A stretch of 64,000 nt of DNA from Pseudolabrys sp. (GTDB lineage: Bacteria > Pseudomonadota > Alphaproteobacteria > Rhizobiales > Xanthobacteraceae). The notes under the pieces are model-generated. The model was given only the letters and a program-made list of their open reading frames with translations, was not told the DNA's origin and did no database searches. Of the stretch, positions 34,617-44,849 are shown piece after piece. The stretch is taken from contig JAHCKG010000009.1 of assembly GCA_026125895.1 (NCBI GenBank), positions 86,603 to 150,602 on the forward strand. Direction: 5' to 3'. The translations under genes were made by a program, and so were the position numbers. Each line of letters opens with the position of its first letter. Position 1 is the stretch's first letter.

Positions 34617-34795
34617 TACGGCCGCACCAGCACGCCGGGACCCTTCACCAGGGTCATGATGAAGAACAGGACGACCAGCGCCCCGAGCGCCAGCGCGATC
34701 GCAATCGACCGCGAACGCTGCGCGCGCTTCTGCGCTTCGGTGAGCACGATGCCACCGGGATCCTTCTGTCCCTCGCGGGTCTGTTTGTCGTCCAT
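34616..34795 (-). CDS. Small oxidase-operon membrane protein (CoxF-like)
   Basis: A 59-residue protein: a charged N-terminus ([20 protein letters not shown]), one membrane helix ([20 protein letters not shown]) and a short tail. Small genes of this kind, called coxF or ctaK, sit between ctaB and ctaG in many alphaproteobacterial aa3 operons. The ATG at 34795 has GGAG six bases upstream, better placed than the ATG at 34801. Its stop is coupled to ctaG. Confidence 0.85.
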   Translation of the reverse strand: MDDKQTREGQKDPGGIVLTEAQKRAQRSRSIAIALALGALVVLFFIMTLVKGPGVLVRP

Positions 34796-34809
34796 GGTCA
34801 TCTCCGCGA

Positions 34810-35778
34810 TCACGCGGCCACCCTGGCGATCAGTCCGCCCCAGCCGCGATCCACCAGCAGCACCGCGTAGAGCAGGAACAAATAGAGGATCGAGAAGGCG
34901 AAAAGATGCCGGCAGGCGCGATCGGCCGGCGACACTTCGCGATAGACCTGCACCGCCAGCGCCACCATGGCAGCGCCCGTCGCCACCGCGACCGCGCCGT
35001 ACAGCGCACTGGTGTAGCCGAGCGCCCAGGGCGCGACGCCGAGCGGCACCAGGATCAGCGTGTAGAGCAGGATCTGCAGGCGGGTATGCGCGTCGCCGGC
35101 GACATTCGGCAGCATCGGCACGCCGGCGCGGCCGTAATCGCTCTTCTTGTAGATGGCCAGCGCCCAGAAGTGCGGCGGGGTCCAGAAGAAGATGATGGCG
35201 AACAGCAACAGCGATTCGACCGACACCGTGCCGGTGACCGCCGCCCAGCCGATCATCGGCGGGAAGGCGCCGGCGGCGCCGCCGATGACGATGTTCTGCG
35301 GCGTCGAGCGCTTCAGCCACATCGTGTAGATGACGGCATAGAAGAAAATGGTGAAGGCGAGCAGCGCCGCCGACAACAGGTTCACCATCAGGCCGAGCAC
35401 GACGACGGCGAACACCGACAAGGTCAGGCCGAAGGCCAGCGCCTCGCCGGGGCGCACGCGGCCGGCCGGGACCGGACGGCGCTGCGTGCGCGTCATCAGC
35501 GCGTCGATATCGGCGTCGAACCACATGTTCAGCGCGCCGGAAGCGCCGGCGCCGACCGCGATGCAGAGCAGCGCGGTGAAGGCCACGAACGGATGGATCG
35601 AACCCGGCGCGACGGCAAGACCCACCAGCGCCGTGAAGACCACGAGCGACATCACCCGTGGCTTCAGCAGCGCGATGTAGTCGCCGACTTCGGCATTGCT
35701 CGGCTCGTAGAGGCTCGCGTCCACGAGCCTCGCCCCGCCGGGAGCACCGACATTCGCGCCTTCGCTGATGAGCGACAT
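34810..35778 (-). CDS. ctaB: Protoheme IX farnesyltransferase (heme O synthase)
   Basis: A 322-residue UbiA-superfamily membrane enzyme that farnesylates heme b to heme o, the precursor of heme a. The catalytic aspartate-rich motif is in [21 protein letters not shown]. The second conserved region is [24 protein letters not shown]. About nine helices are visible. It lies in the oxidase operon, 30 bases downstream of coxA. Confidence 0.96.
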   Translation of the reverse strand: MSLISEGANVGAPGGARLVDASLYEPSNAEVGDYIALLKPRVMSLVVFTALVGLAVAPGSIHPFVAFTALLCIAVGAGASGALNMWFDADIDALMTRTQRRPVPAGRVRPGEALAFGLTLSVFAVVVLGLMVNLLSAALLAFTIFFYAVIYTMWLKRSTPQNIVIGGAAGAFPPMIGWAAVTGTVSVESLLLFAIIFFWTPPHFWALAIYKKSDYGRAGVPMLPNVAGDAHTRLQILLYTLILVPLGVAPWALGYTSALYGAVAVATGAAMVALAVQVYREVSPADRACRHLFAFSILYLFLLYAVLLVDRGWGGLIARVAA

Positions 35779-35808
35779 TGCCCGGTTACGCCCTTCTCAG
35801 GTCGCGCA

Positions 35809-37446
<1,638 letters not shown>

Positions 37447-37489
37447 TCAGTTGTCGCCCGCGTAGTGTATTCAGATTCCACTATGTGTG

Positions 37490-38338
37490 TCACTTGACGC
37501 TGGCGGACTCCACCGCGGCGACGGCGTTCTTGGGCGCATCGTCGCTGGTGGCAAATTTCTTCTTCGCGGCCTCGAGCCAGGCGGCGTAGTCCTGCTCGCT
37601 CATGACCTGGACGGCGATCGGCATGAAGGCGTGGTCGCGGCCGCAAAGCTGCGAGCACTGGCCGTAGTACATGCCTTCCTTCTCGGCCTTGAACCAGGTT
37701 TCGTTGACGCGGCCCGGGATGGCGTCGATCTTCACACCGAAGGACGGGACCGCCCAGGAGTGGATGACGTCGGCGCCGGTGGTGATGACGCGGACCACCT
37801 TGTTGACCGGGACGACCATGGTGTTGTCCACGGCCAGCAGGCGCGGTTCGCCCGGCTTGAGGTCCTTGGCCTGCTTCATCAGCGAGTCGAATTCGATCTT
37901 GGCGTCCGGATAAGCGTAGCTCCAGAACCACTGCTTGCCGGTGGCCTTCACGGTCACGTCGGCGGCCGGCACCTTGAGCTGATAGAAGAGGAGGCGGAAC
38001 GACGGCACCGCGATCGCGACCAGGATGAGGACCGGAACCACGGTCCAGACCACTTCGATCAGGGTGTTGTGCGTGGTGCGCGACGGCACCGGGTTGCTCT
38101 TGGCGTTGAACTTCACCACCACGATGATGAGGAGCGCCAGCACGAACAGCGTGATGATCGCGATGATCCAGAGCAGGAAGTCGTGGAACCAGACGATGTC
38201 TTCCATGACCGGGGTGACGGCCGTCTGCAGGCCAACTTCCCAGGGGTGCGGTTGACCGGAGGCAGCGAGCGCCGGACCGGCGAACACGAAGGCCAAGCTT
38301 GAGGCCAGGAAAGCGATCAACCGCTTGAGCACGAGCAT
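37490..38338 (-). CDS. coxB: Cytochrome c oxidase subunit II
   Basis: A 282-residue subunit that accepts electrons from cytochrome c through CuA. It has a signal peptide (LIAFLASSLAFVFAGPALAA), two membrane helices, and a periplasmic cupredoxin domain whose CuA motif is CSQLCGRDHAFMPI, plus the aromatic QWFWSYAYPD electron-entry patch. The start is at the ATG at 38338 with GAGGAG upstream; a longer opening to 38440 is not typical. It is the first gene of the coxB-A-ctaB-coxF-ctaG-coxC-DUF983-surf1 series. Confidence 0.96.
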   Translation of the reverse strand: MLVLKRLIAFLASSLAFVFAGPALAASGQPHPWEVGLQTAVTPVMEDIVWFHDFLLWIIAIITLFVLALLIIVVVKFNAKSNPVPSRTTHNTLIEVVWTVVPVLILVAIAVPSFRLLFYQLKVPAADVTVKATGKQWFWSYAYPDAKIEFDSLMKQAKDLKPGEPRLLAVDNTMVVPVNKVVRVITTGADVIHSWAVPSFGVKIDAIPGRVNETWFKAEKEGMYYGQCSQLCGRDHAFMPIAVQVMSEQDYAAWLEAAKKKFATSDDAPKNAVAAVESASVK

Positions 38339-38780
38339 TTTCTTATGCGCTCCTCGACGAGAAAAACGGCCCTTGCTTAGGCCCCTTCTTGGCCCCCTGG
38401 TCGCCGCGCGCACGTTTTTTGGACGGACGGCGGCCCTCACGGCATTGGGGCCACTGGCGTGGCCGGTTTTGCGATGCAGTGAGCCGGGGGGTACCCCGGC
38501 TTCTCAAACCACAATTCCGTGCCTGCCGCAATCCGCCTCATTAGAACACTTCTGCGACGGAAGGCTTATCCTCAAACCCTTGCAGAATGCCGTATTTCCG
38601 CCAAGGCAAAGGCGTTCACGAAAGGCGAATGTGGCCGGTTTGCCCCGGCCGTCCGGAGCCCCGCGCCGGGGCGTGGCAGGCATGTCCAGACTCGACCGTC
38701 TAGAATGAGTCCCGGCCAGTGATTCGGAAGTCCGGCGCGCCCTCGACGGCTGCTATTGGTTTGCACTAAGGGATTGAACG
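38339..38780. other. 442-bp intergenic region upstream of coxB and ialB-like gene
   Basis: There is no convincing gene here. It separates the divergent oxidase operon and IalB-family gene and must carry both promoters. A GC hairpin (GCCCCG near 38659 with CGGGGC) is visible. No FNR box and no sigma-54 promoter was found. I could not assign a -35/-10 pair. Confidence 0.5.
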
Positions 38781-39350
38781 ATGAGCAATTTCAGGCATCG
38801 CTGGCACCGGGACCGCACCTGCGGCGGCATCGCGCCCGCGGCAGGACGCGGTATCAGAGGATTTTGCGTCGCGGTGACGATGGTCGCGATGGGTCTGGCA
38901 ACGAGCGGCGCCGCCTTCGCCCAGGGCGCGGTCAAGTCGGTGCACAAGGACTGGCAGATCCGCTGCGACACCCCGCCGGGGGCCAAATCCGAGCAGTGTG
39001 CGCTGATCCAGAGCGTCACCGCCGAGGATCGCGCCAATGTCGGTCTCACCGTGATCGTGCTCAAGACCGCCGATCAGAAGAGCAAGTTGATGCGCGTCGT
39101 GGCGCCGCTCGGGGTGCTGCTGCCCTCCGGGCTCGGCCTCAAGATCGACAATGCCGACATCGGCCGAGCCGGCTTCGTGCGCTGCCTGCCCAACGGCTGC
39201 ATCGCCGAGGTGGTGATGGACGACGAATTGCTCAAGAAATTGCGCACCGGCAAGACGGCGACCTTCATCATCTACCAGACGCCCGAGGAAGGCATCGGCT
39301 TCCCCATGTCGCTCGCCGGCTTCGGCGAGGGCTACGACAAGCTGCCGTAG
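38781..39350 (+). CDS. Invasion-associated locus B (IalB) family protein
   Basis: A 189-residue exported protein. A signal peptide (CVAVTMVAMGLATSGAAFA) is followed by HKDWQIRCDTPPGAKSEQCA, then the IalB core with APLGVLLPSGLGLKIDN, RCLPNGCIAEVVMDDEL and FPMSLAGFGEGYDKL. IalB helps red-cell invasion in Bartonella, but the family is widespread in free-living Hyphomicrobiales, where it probably has an envelope role. Cysteine pairs suggest disulfides. Confidence 0.9.
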   Translation: MSNFRHRWHRDRTCGGIAPAAGRGIRGFCVAVTMVAMGLATSGAAFAQGAVKSVHKDWQIRCDTPPGAKSEQCALIQSVTAEDRANVGLTVIVLKTADQKSKLMRVVAPLGVLLPSGLGLKIDNADIGRAGFVRCLPNGCIAEVVMDDELLKKLRTGKTATFIIYQTPEEGIGFPMSLAGFGEGYDKLP

Positions 39351-39389
39351 CGCCTGACAGCCCGGAGCCGAGCCATACTGAGGCAAGAT

Positions 39390-39938
39390 ATGGCCAAGGA
39401 CCTGCTGATTCTCACCACCGGCGGCACTTTCGACAAGCGCTACCCGGAGGGTCAGTGGGTGACGGAGTTCACCTTCCCGCCCGGGCAGGAATCGGCGGTC
39501 ACCGAGATCCTCAAGCGCGGCCGCATCGATCCGGCGAACTTTGCCTGCGAGTGGCTGTTCGCCGAGGACTCGACGCGGATCACCGACGCCCAGCGCGACA
39601 TCATCGCCGATCGCTGCGCCAGCGCGACGCAGCGGCGAATCGTCGTCACCCACGGCACCGACACCATGACCCGGCGCATCGACCCGGCGACCGGAACGGT
39701 TTCGACGACGCCCAACACGGCGCAGACCATCGCCGGGCGCCACCTCGACAAGACCATCGTGCTGACCGGCGCGGCACAGCCGGCGGTGCTGCGCGATAGC
39801 GACACCGACTTCAATCTCGGCCTCGCCATCGGCGCGGCGCTGATCGCGCCGCCCGGCGTCTATGTCGCCATGCACGGCCTGGTTGCTCCTTGGGATCAGG
39901 TCGTGAAGAATGTCGATGGCAGTTTCCGCCGTTTGTAA
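39390..39938 (+). CDS. Stand-alone asparaginase-like domain protein
   Basis: A 182-residue protein equal to the N-terminal catalytic domain of L-asparaginases. It has TTGGTFDK (first catalytic Thr motif) and VVTHGTDTM (second Thr/Asp motif), then TIVLTGAAQPA. The C-terminal domain of typical enzymes (about 330 residues) is missing, and the next gene starts right after the stop codon, so this is not a frameshift. Similar single-domain proteins exist in proteobacteria. It heads a three-gene operon with a PLP dehydratase and a hydratase. Confidence 0.8.
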   Translation: MAKDLLILTTGGTFDKRYPEGQWVTEFTFPPGQESAVTEILKRGRIDPANFACEWLFAEDSTRITDAQRDIIADRCASATQRRIVVTHGTDTMTRRIDPATGTVSTTPNTAQTIAGRHLDKTIVLTGAAQPAVLRDSDTDFNLGLAIGAALIAPPGVYVAMHGLVAPWDQVVKNVDGSFRRL

Positions 39939-40913
39939 GTGAAGGCGTTCGACGTGGCCCTGTTCGCTATCGACGAGATCGAAGACGCGGCCCGCCTCGT
40001 CTACCGGCAGATGCAGCCGACCCCGCAATATGTCTGGCCGCTGCTCGGCGAGCGCGCCGGCGCGACCGTCTGGGTCAAGCACGAGAACCACACGCCGACC
40101 GGCGCCTTCAAGGTGCGCGGCGGCATCACCTTCATCGACTGGCTCAAGCGCACACATCCGGACGTGCCCGGCATCGTCACGGCGACACGCGGCAATCACG
40201 GCCAGAGCCAGGCCCGCGCCGCCACGGCGGCGGGACTGAAGGCCAAGATTCTGGTGCCGTTCGGCAATTCGGTCGAGAAGAACGCCGCCATGCGCGCCTT
40301 CGGCGCCGACCTCATCGAGTTCGGCAGCGACTTTGACGAGGCCCGCCTCGAGGCGATGCGGCTGGCCGACGTCGAGGGCCTGTTCCCAGTGCCGCCGTTC
40401 CATCGCGAACTGGCGCGCGGCGTCGCCACTTATGCCCTGGAGCTGTTCACGGCGGCGCGCGACCTCGACACCGTCTATGTCCCGATCGGCTGCGGCTCCG
40501 GCATCTGCGGCACCATCGCCGTGCGTGACGCGCTCGGGCTCGAAACGGAAGTGGTCGGCGTGGTCTCGACCGAAGCCGCCGGCGCCAAGCTGTCCGTCGA
40601 GGCCGGCAAGCTGATCGAGACCAACTCCGCCAACACCATCGCCGACGGCATGGCCGTGCGCGTGCCGGTCAGGGAAGCCTTCGACATCTATTCAAAGGGC
40701 GTCAGCCGCATCGTCGCCGTCAGCGATGACGAGATCGGCGCGGCGATGCGCATCCTCTACCGCGACACGCATAATCTCGCCGAGGGTGCCGGTGCTGCCG
40801 GTCTTGCCGCCCTGCTCCAGGAAAAGCAGCGAATGCGCGGCAAAAAGGTCGGCATCATCCTGTCGGGTGGCAATGTCGATATGCCGCTCTATGCGAAGAT
40901 ACTCGCCGGCTGA
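39939..40913 (+). CDS. Threonine/serine dehydratase-like PLP enzyme
   Basis: A 324-residue fold-type II PLP protein. The cofactor lysine is in HTPTGAFKVRGG, the glycine-rich phosphate loop is GCGSGICGTIAV, and the C-terminal SGGNVDMP is typical of threonine dehydratases. There is no ACT regulatory domain, so this is the catabolic, unregulated form. It starts with GTG directly after the preceding stop codon. With the asparaginase-like and hydratase genes it may break down an amino-acid-derived compound; the substrate is unknown. Confidence 0.86.
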   Translation: MKAFDVALFAIDEIEDAARLVYRQMQPTPQYVWPLLGERAGATVWVKHENHTPTGAFKVRGGITFIDWLKRTHPDVPGIVTATRGNHGQSQARAATAAGLKAKILVPFGNSVEKNAAMRAFGADLIEFGSDFDEARLEAMRLADVEGLFPVPPFHRELARGVATYALELFTAARDLDTVYVPIGCGSGICGTIAVRDALGLETEVVGVVSTEAAGAKLSVEAGKLIETNSANTIADGMAVRVPVREAFDIYSKGVSRIVAVSDDEIGAAMRILYRDTHNLAEGAGAAGLAALLQEKQRMRGKKVGIILSGGNVDMPLYAKILAG

Positions 40914-40934
40914 GACATTCAAGGAGACGCGCCG

Positions 40935-41642
40935 ATGAAGGCCTTCGAGCATCCGCTCATCAAGAAGGGCATGCCGCTGCAGCTCGCCGCGCGGCGGGCG
41001 CGCATCGCCGCCGGCGACAAGCCGCTCGGCTGGAAGGTCGGGCTCGGCGCGCCGGCGCTGATGCAGAAGGTCGGCATCGCCGCGCCGATCGTCGGTTTCC
41101 TGATGCAGAGCGCGCAGATCAGGTCCGGCGGCAGCGTATCGCTGAAGGGTTATGTGCGGCCGGTGGCCGAGCCTGAGATCGCCGTGCGCATGGCGGCGAC
41201 GCCCGCGCCCGGCGCCTCGGCCGATGCGCTGCGTGCCGCGATCCGCGAGATCATGCCGGCCATCGAGATCGCCGACATGGACCCGGTGCCGACGCCGGAC
41301 AATCTCGATGCCGTTCTGGAAGGCGACGTGTTCCAGCGTCATGTCGTGATCGGCGAGACGCCGCGCGCCGGCGGCAGCCTCGACGGCCTCACTTCGCGCG
41401 TCACCCGGCGCGGTGCGCTCATCAACACCACGACCGATCCGGAGGCGCTCACCGGCAAGGCGGTCGATATCGTGGCTCATGTCGCGGCGACGCTCGCCGC
41501 TTATGGCGAGACGCTACTGCCGGGCGACATCGTCATCACCGGCTCGATCACGCCGCCGCAAATGCTGGAGGCGGACGACACCGCCTTCGTCCACGCGCTT
41601 GATCCGGCCGGTGAGGTGTCGATCCGCTTCGCCTGGACCTGA
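40935..41642 (+). CDS. 2-keto-4-pentenoate hydratase-like protein (FAH superfamily)
   Basis: A 235-residue member of the hydratase/decarboxylase family (MhpD/XylJ-like). Visible are GWKVGLGAPALMQKVG near the N-terminus, the metal-ligand glutamates in VRPVAEPEIAVRM and MPAIEIADMD, and the end LLPGDIVITGSITPP. It would hydrate a 2-oxo-4-enoate or an analogue. It follows the PLP dehydratase by 21 bases with a good AAGGAGACG site. Confidence 0.85.
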   Translation: MKAFEHPLIKKGMPLQLAARRARIAAGDKPLGWKVGLGAPALMQKVGIAAPIVGFLMQSAQIRSGGSVSLKGYVRPVAEPEIAVRMAATPAPGASADALRAAIREIMPAIEIADMDPVPTPDNLDAVLEGDVFQRHVVIGETPRAGGSLDGLTSRVTRRGALINTTTDPEALTGKAVDIVAHVAATLAAYGETLLPGDIVITGSITPPQMLEADDTAFVHALDPAGEVSIRFAWT

Positions 41643-41709
41643 CGCAAAGCGGCAAACCCCGGAGCGCTTCGCCGCCCCGGGGCTCGCCATCGGTTCGTCC
41701 GGCGGCCGC

Positions 41710-42798
41710 TCAGCTGCGCGCGCGCATCCTGATCTGGAAGCTGTCAAAGCCGAGCTCAGCCACCTGCAGCCAGGCGTAGGAGTTCGAGCGGAACGGCACC
41801 AGGCTTTCGTACATCTTCTTGAAATGCGGATTGGTCTTCGACAGTTCGTCGTAGATCGCGTTCGCCGCCTTGTAGCAGTCCTCGAGCACCGGCTGCGGGA
41901 AGGCCCGAAGCTGCGCCCCCGCCCCGACGAGCCGCAGCAAAGCCTGCGGATTGACGGCATCGTATTTCGACAGCGTCCAGACCCACGCATCGTTCGACGC
42001 GGTAATGATCGCCGACTGGTAGTGTTTCGGCAGCTCGTTCCACTTCGCCATGTTGATGAGGTTATGAGCCTGGCCGCAACCTTCCCACCAGCCGGGATAG
42101 TAATAGTACTTCGCGACCTTCACGAAGCCGAGCTTCTCGTCGTCATAAGGCCCAACCCATTCGGCGGCGTCGATCGTGCCTTTCTCGAGCGCCGGATAAA
42201 TGTCGCCGGCGGCGATCTGCTGCGGCACGGTGCCGAGCTTCGACAGGATCAAGCCCGCGAAACCGCCGACGCGGAATTTCAATCCCTTGAGATCGTCGGT
42301 GGTGTTGATCTCCTTGCGGAACCAGCCGCCCATCTGCGCACCGGTGTTGCCGGCGGCAAAGCCGATGCAGTTGAACTCCTTCAAGAGATCGTTGAGCATT
42401 TCCTCGCCGCCGCCGTGCCGCACCCACGAGATCATCATGCGCGGGTTGAGGCCGAATGGCAGCGCCGTCCCGAAAGTGAAGGCCGGGTTCTTGCCGAAGT
42501 AATAATAGAGCGCGGTGTTGCCCATCTCCACCGTGCCGTTCTGCACGGCATCGAGCACCTGGAGACCCGGGACGATTTCACCGGCGGCAAACGGCTGCAC
42601 CTGGAATTTCTGGTCGGTGATCTCGCCGATGCGCTTGGCGAAATACTCGCAACCACCATACAGCGTATCGAGTGACTTCGGCCAACTGGCGGTGAGACGC
42701 CATTTGATCGTTGGCGACGATTGAGCGATTGCCGGCGCGGCAATGGCCGAGCCGGCGAGACCGGCGCCGGCCGCTTTCAGGAATTGACGACGTTTCAT
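41710..42798 (-). CDS. TRAP transporter solute-binding protein (DctP family), Tat-exported
   Basis: A 362-residue periplasmic binding protein. The N-terminus MKRRQFLKAAGAGLAGSAIA is a twin-arginine signal. The mature protein starts IKWRLTASWPKSLDTLYGG and contains the DctP strand region GLKFRVGGFAGLILSKLG, whose Arg binds the ligand carboxylate, and PGWWEGCGQAHNLINM. It resembles the 2-oxo-acid-binding TakP group. No TRAP membrane subunits are in the window. It is convergent with the catabolic operon, whose substrate it may supply. Confidence 0.9.
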   Translation of the reverse strand: MKRRQFLKAAGAGLAGSAIAAPAIAQSSPTIKWRLTASWPKSLDTLYGGCEYFAKRIGEITDQKFQVQPFAAGEIVPGLQVLDAVQNGTVEMGNTALYYYFGKNPAFTFGTALPFGLNPRMMISWVRHGGGEEMLNDLLKEFNCIGFAAGNTGAQMGGWFRKEINTTDDLKGLKFRVGGFAGLILSKLGTVPQQIAAGDIYPALEKGTIDAAEWVGPYDDEKLGFVKVAKYYYYPGWWEGCGQAHNLINMAKWNELPKHYQSAIITASNDAWVWTLSKYDAVNPQALLRLVGAGAQLRAFPQPVLEDCYKAANAIYDELSKTNPHFKKMYESLVPFRSNSYAWLQVAELGFDSFQIRMRARS

Positions 42799-43125
42799 GG
42801 CGTTCCCCCTCTGTTGCATCGGTCCGCCGACCCGAAGAGATTTCAGCCGTGAATGTCAGTCTTTCTGATCGTTCTCGCCGTTCTGCTTAGTTAAATTCGA
42901 CGTCTGTTCGATTTATTCTGCTTATTGTTCTTCTTATTCACTATTCCGATATTCCGACTTTCGCAGTCCCCTACGTGCCGGCGTCGACGGGCCGATCTTA
43001 GCCGTTTTCCGGCAAAGCGAAAGTGCCGCGTTGGCGCCACGCTCCATCACCTGAGGTCGTTGATCTCGATCAACCACCGGCGCCACCCCGCCGAATACCT
43101 TCGCCTCCAAAGCGAGGACGGAGCG
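42799..43125. other. 327-bp intergenic region with an AT-rich core
   Basis: No gene was found. The part 42885-42960 is AT-rich (TTATTGTTCTTCTTATTCAC) and probably carries the promoter of the minus-strand TRAP binding protein. The right part carries the FNR/FixK box described separately. Confidence 0.5.
43060..43073 (+). promoter_or_regulatory. FNR/FixK-type binding site
   Basis: TTGATCTCGATCAA is a perfect match to the palindromic consensus TTGAT-N4-ATCAA used by FNR, FixK and related anaerobic regulators. Its centre is 59 bases before the AhpD-like start; a class II start site 41-42 bases downstream would leave an 18-base leader. Both fit activation of that gene under low oxygen. Confidence 0.75.
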
Positions 43126-43467
43126 ATGATGCAGTGGACGGAACACCTCAACGAGATCAAGGCGCTGATGCGCACTCTGCGAGGCGACAAGCCCGACGTG
43201 ATGAAAGCCTTCTCCGGTCTGGCACAGGCGGCGCTGGCGCCGCAGGCGCTCGACGTCAAGACCAAGGAACTGATCGCGCTCGGCATCTCGGTAGCGATCC
43301 GTTGCGACGAGTGCATTGGCTTCCATATCAAGGCCGCGCTCGACCAAGGCGCGACGCGCGAGGAAATCATCGAGACGCTCGGCATGGCGATCTACATGGG
43401 CGCCGGTCCGTCGGTGATGTATGCCACACATGCGCTCGAAGCCTACGAGCAGCTCAAAGCGGTATAA
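43126..43467 (+). CDS. Carboxymuconolactone decarboxylase/AhpD-like protein
   Basis: A 113-residue all-helical protein. The family motif E-x-x-x-[redox CxxC]-x-x-H is seen in RCDECIGFHIKAALDQGA, preceded by KTKELIALGISVA. The CxxC marks an AhpD-like thiol disulfide protein rather than a true decarboxylase, and many such proteins are stress-linked. The ATG at 43126 or 43129 follows GGAG. It is a single gene downstream of an FNR/FixK site, suggesting micro-oxic induction. Confidence 0.88.
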   Translation: MMQWTEHLNEIKALMRTLRGDKPDVMKAFSGLAQAALAPQALDVKTKELIALGISVAIRCDECIGFHIKAALDQGATREEIIETLGMAIYMGAGPSVMYATHALEAYEQLKAV

Positions 43468-43587
43468 CCGCGCTGCGTCAGGCACCTTTTTTAAACCGAC
43501 TATAGTCGCGCCACGCTGTGCGTTGCGTATTCCGATCGAGGCCCCATCTGCGAAAGGGGCATGTTCAGTCAAGCGATCGGAAACATC

Positions 43588-44673
43588 ATGTCGCTCTTTT
43601 CGAAGGCCTCACTGGGGCCGCTGACGCTGCAAAATCATCTTGTGATGGCGCCGCTCACCCGCAGCCGCGCCATCGGCAACGTGCCGAACGACCTGATGGC
43701 TGATTATTACGCGCAGCGCGCGGGCCTCGGTCTTCTCATCACCGAAGGCACTTCGCCGTCGCCGAACGGTGTCGGCTATGCGCGCATTCCCGGGATCTAC
43801 TCCGCCGAACAGGTCGTCGGCTGGAAGAAGGTCACCGACGCCGTGCACGCCAAGGGCGCGAAGATCTTCGTGCAGTTGATGCACACCGGACGCATCGCGC
43901 ATCCGCTCAATCTGCCGGCCGGTGCCAAGGTCGTCGCGCCATCGGCCGTTGCCGCCGCCGGCCAGATGTACACCGATGCCGAAGGCATGAAGGACCATCC
44001 GGTGCCGCAAGCTCTGACCGCGGCCGAACTCGTGGCCACGCGCGAAGAATATGTCACCGCGGCGAAGAACGCCGTCGCCGCCGGTTTCGACGGCGTCGAG
44101 CTGCACGCGGCCAACGGTTATCTGCTCGAGCAGTTCATTCGCCCGAACTCGAATATCCGCACCGATAAATACGGCGGCTCGATCGAAAACCGCGCCCGCT
44201 TCGTCATCGAGGTCGCGGAAGCGACCGCCGCCGCGATCGGCAAGGACAAGGTCGGCATCCGCCTGTCGCCTTACGGGGTGTTCAACGACATGCCGCTCTA
44301 TCCGGAAATGGAAGCCGATTACACCTATCTCGCCGGCAAACTCAACGAAGTCGGCCTCGTCTATGTGCATCTCGTCGATCATTCGCCGCAGGGCGCGCCG
44401 GAAGTGCCAGCCTCGATCAAGCGGACGTTCCGCAACAAGTTCAAGCGCACGCTGATCCTGTCGGGCGGCTATGACGCCAAGAGCGCCGAAGCCGATCTCG
44501 CCACCGGCAAGGCCGACCTGATCGCAGTCGGCCGGCCGATCCTTTCCAACCCGGACCTGATCGAACGCTGGAAGTCCGACGCGGCGCTGAATGTGCCGGA
44601 CGCCAGCACCTTCTACACGCCGGGACCGAAGGGCTACACCGACTATCCGACCCTGGCCAAGCAAGCAGCCTGA
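43588..44673 (+). CDS. Old Yellow Enzyme-family alkene reductase
   Basis: A 361-residue FMN-dependent NAD(P)H ene-reductase (NemA-like). The TIM-barrel starts SLFSKASLGPLTLQNHLVMA. The substrate-binding pair is H173 and N176 in ELHAANGYLLEQF. The FMN-binding end is GRPILSNPDLIERW. It reduces activated C=C bonds of enals, enones or nitro compounds. The ATG at 43588 is chosen; an ATG at 43561 with AAGGGG upstream would add nine residues. A long hairpin follows. Confidence 0.93.
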   Translation: MSLFSKASLGPLTLQNHLVMAPLTRSRAIGNVPNDLMADYYAQRAGLGLLITEGTSPSPNGVGYARIPGIYSAEQVVGWKKVTDAVHAKGAKIFVQLMHTGRIAHPLNLPAGAKVVAPSAVAAAGQMYTDAEGMKDHPVPQALTAAELVATREEYVTAAKNAVAAGFDGVELHAANGYLLEQFIRPNSNIRTDKYGGSIENRARFVIEVAEATAAAIGKDKVGIRLSPYGVFNDMPLYPEMEADYTYLAGKLNEVGLVYVHLVDHSPQGAPEVPASIKRTFRNKFKRTLILSGGYDAKSAEADLATGKADLIAVGRPILSNPDLIERWKSDAALNVPDASTFYTPGPKGYTDYPTLAKQAA

Positions 44674-44709
44674 CCGTCACGTCGGACTGGTCAACATGAA
44701 GCATCCGCG

Positions 44710-44756
44710 CCCTGGGCCCCGGCTTTGATGAGCGAAGCCGGGGTCCAGGGTTTTCC
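44710..44756 (+). terminator. Long hairpin terminator/REP-like palindrome after the OYE gene
   Basis: A 16-bp stem (CCCTGGGCCCCGGCTT with AAGCCGGGGTCCAGGG, one G-T pair) closes a 9-base loop and runs into TTTTCCTT. The CCCCGGCTT core is a known extragenic palindrome in these genomes, so it may be a repeat that also acts as a terminator. Confidence 0.75.
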
Positions 44757-44849
44757 TTGGACACGTTTTATTCACGCGAACCGGTATCAACTTCGCTCGA
44801 AAACGCTGTAAAAGCGCGGATGCTTTTTTGTTAGCGAGAGACGACGCGC

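Noticed and set aside
39390-39938. The asparaginase-like gene as a frameshifted, broken L-asparaginase
   Set aside because: The next gene starts directly after its stop and is a complete PLP enzyme. No remnant of the asparaginase C-domain follows in any frame, so it is a genuine single-domain protein.
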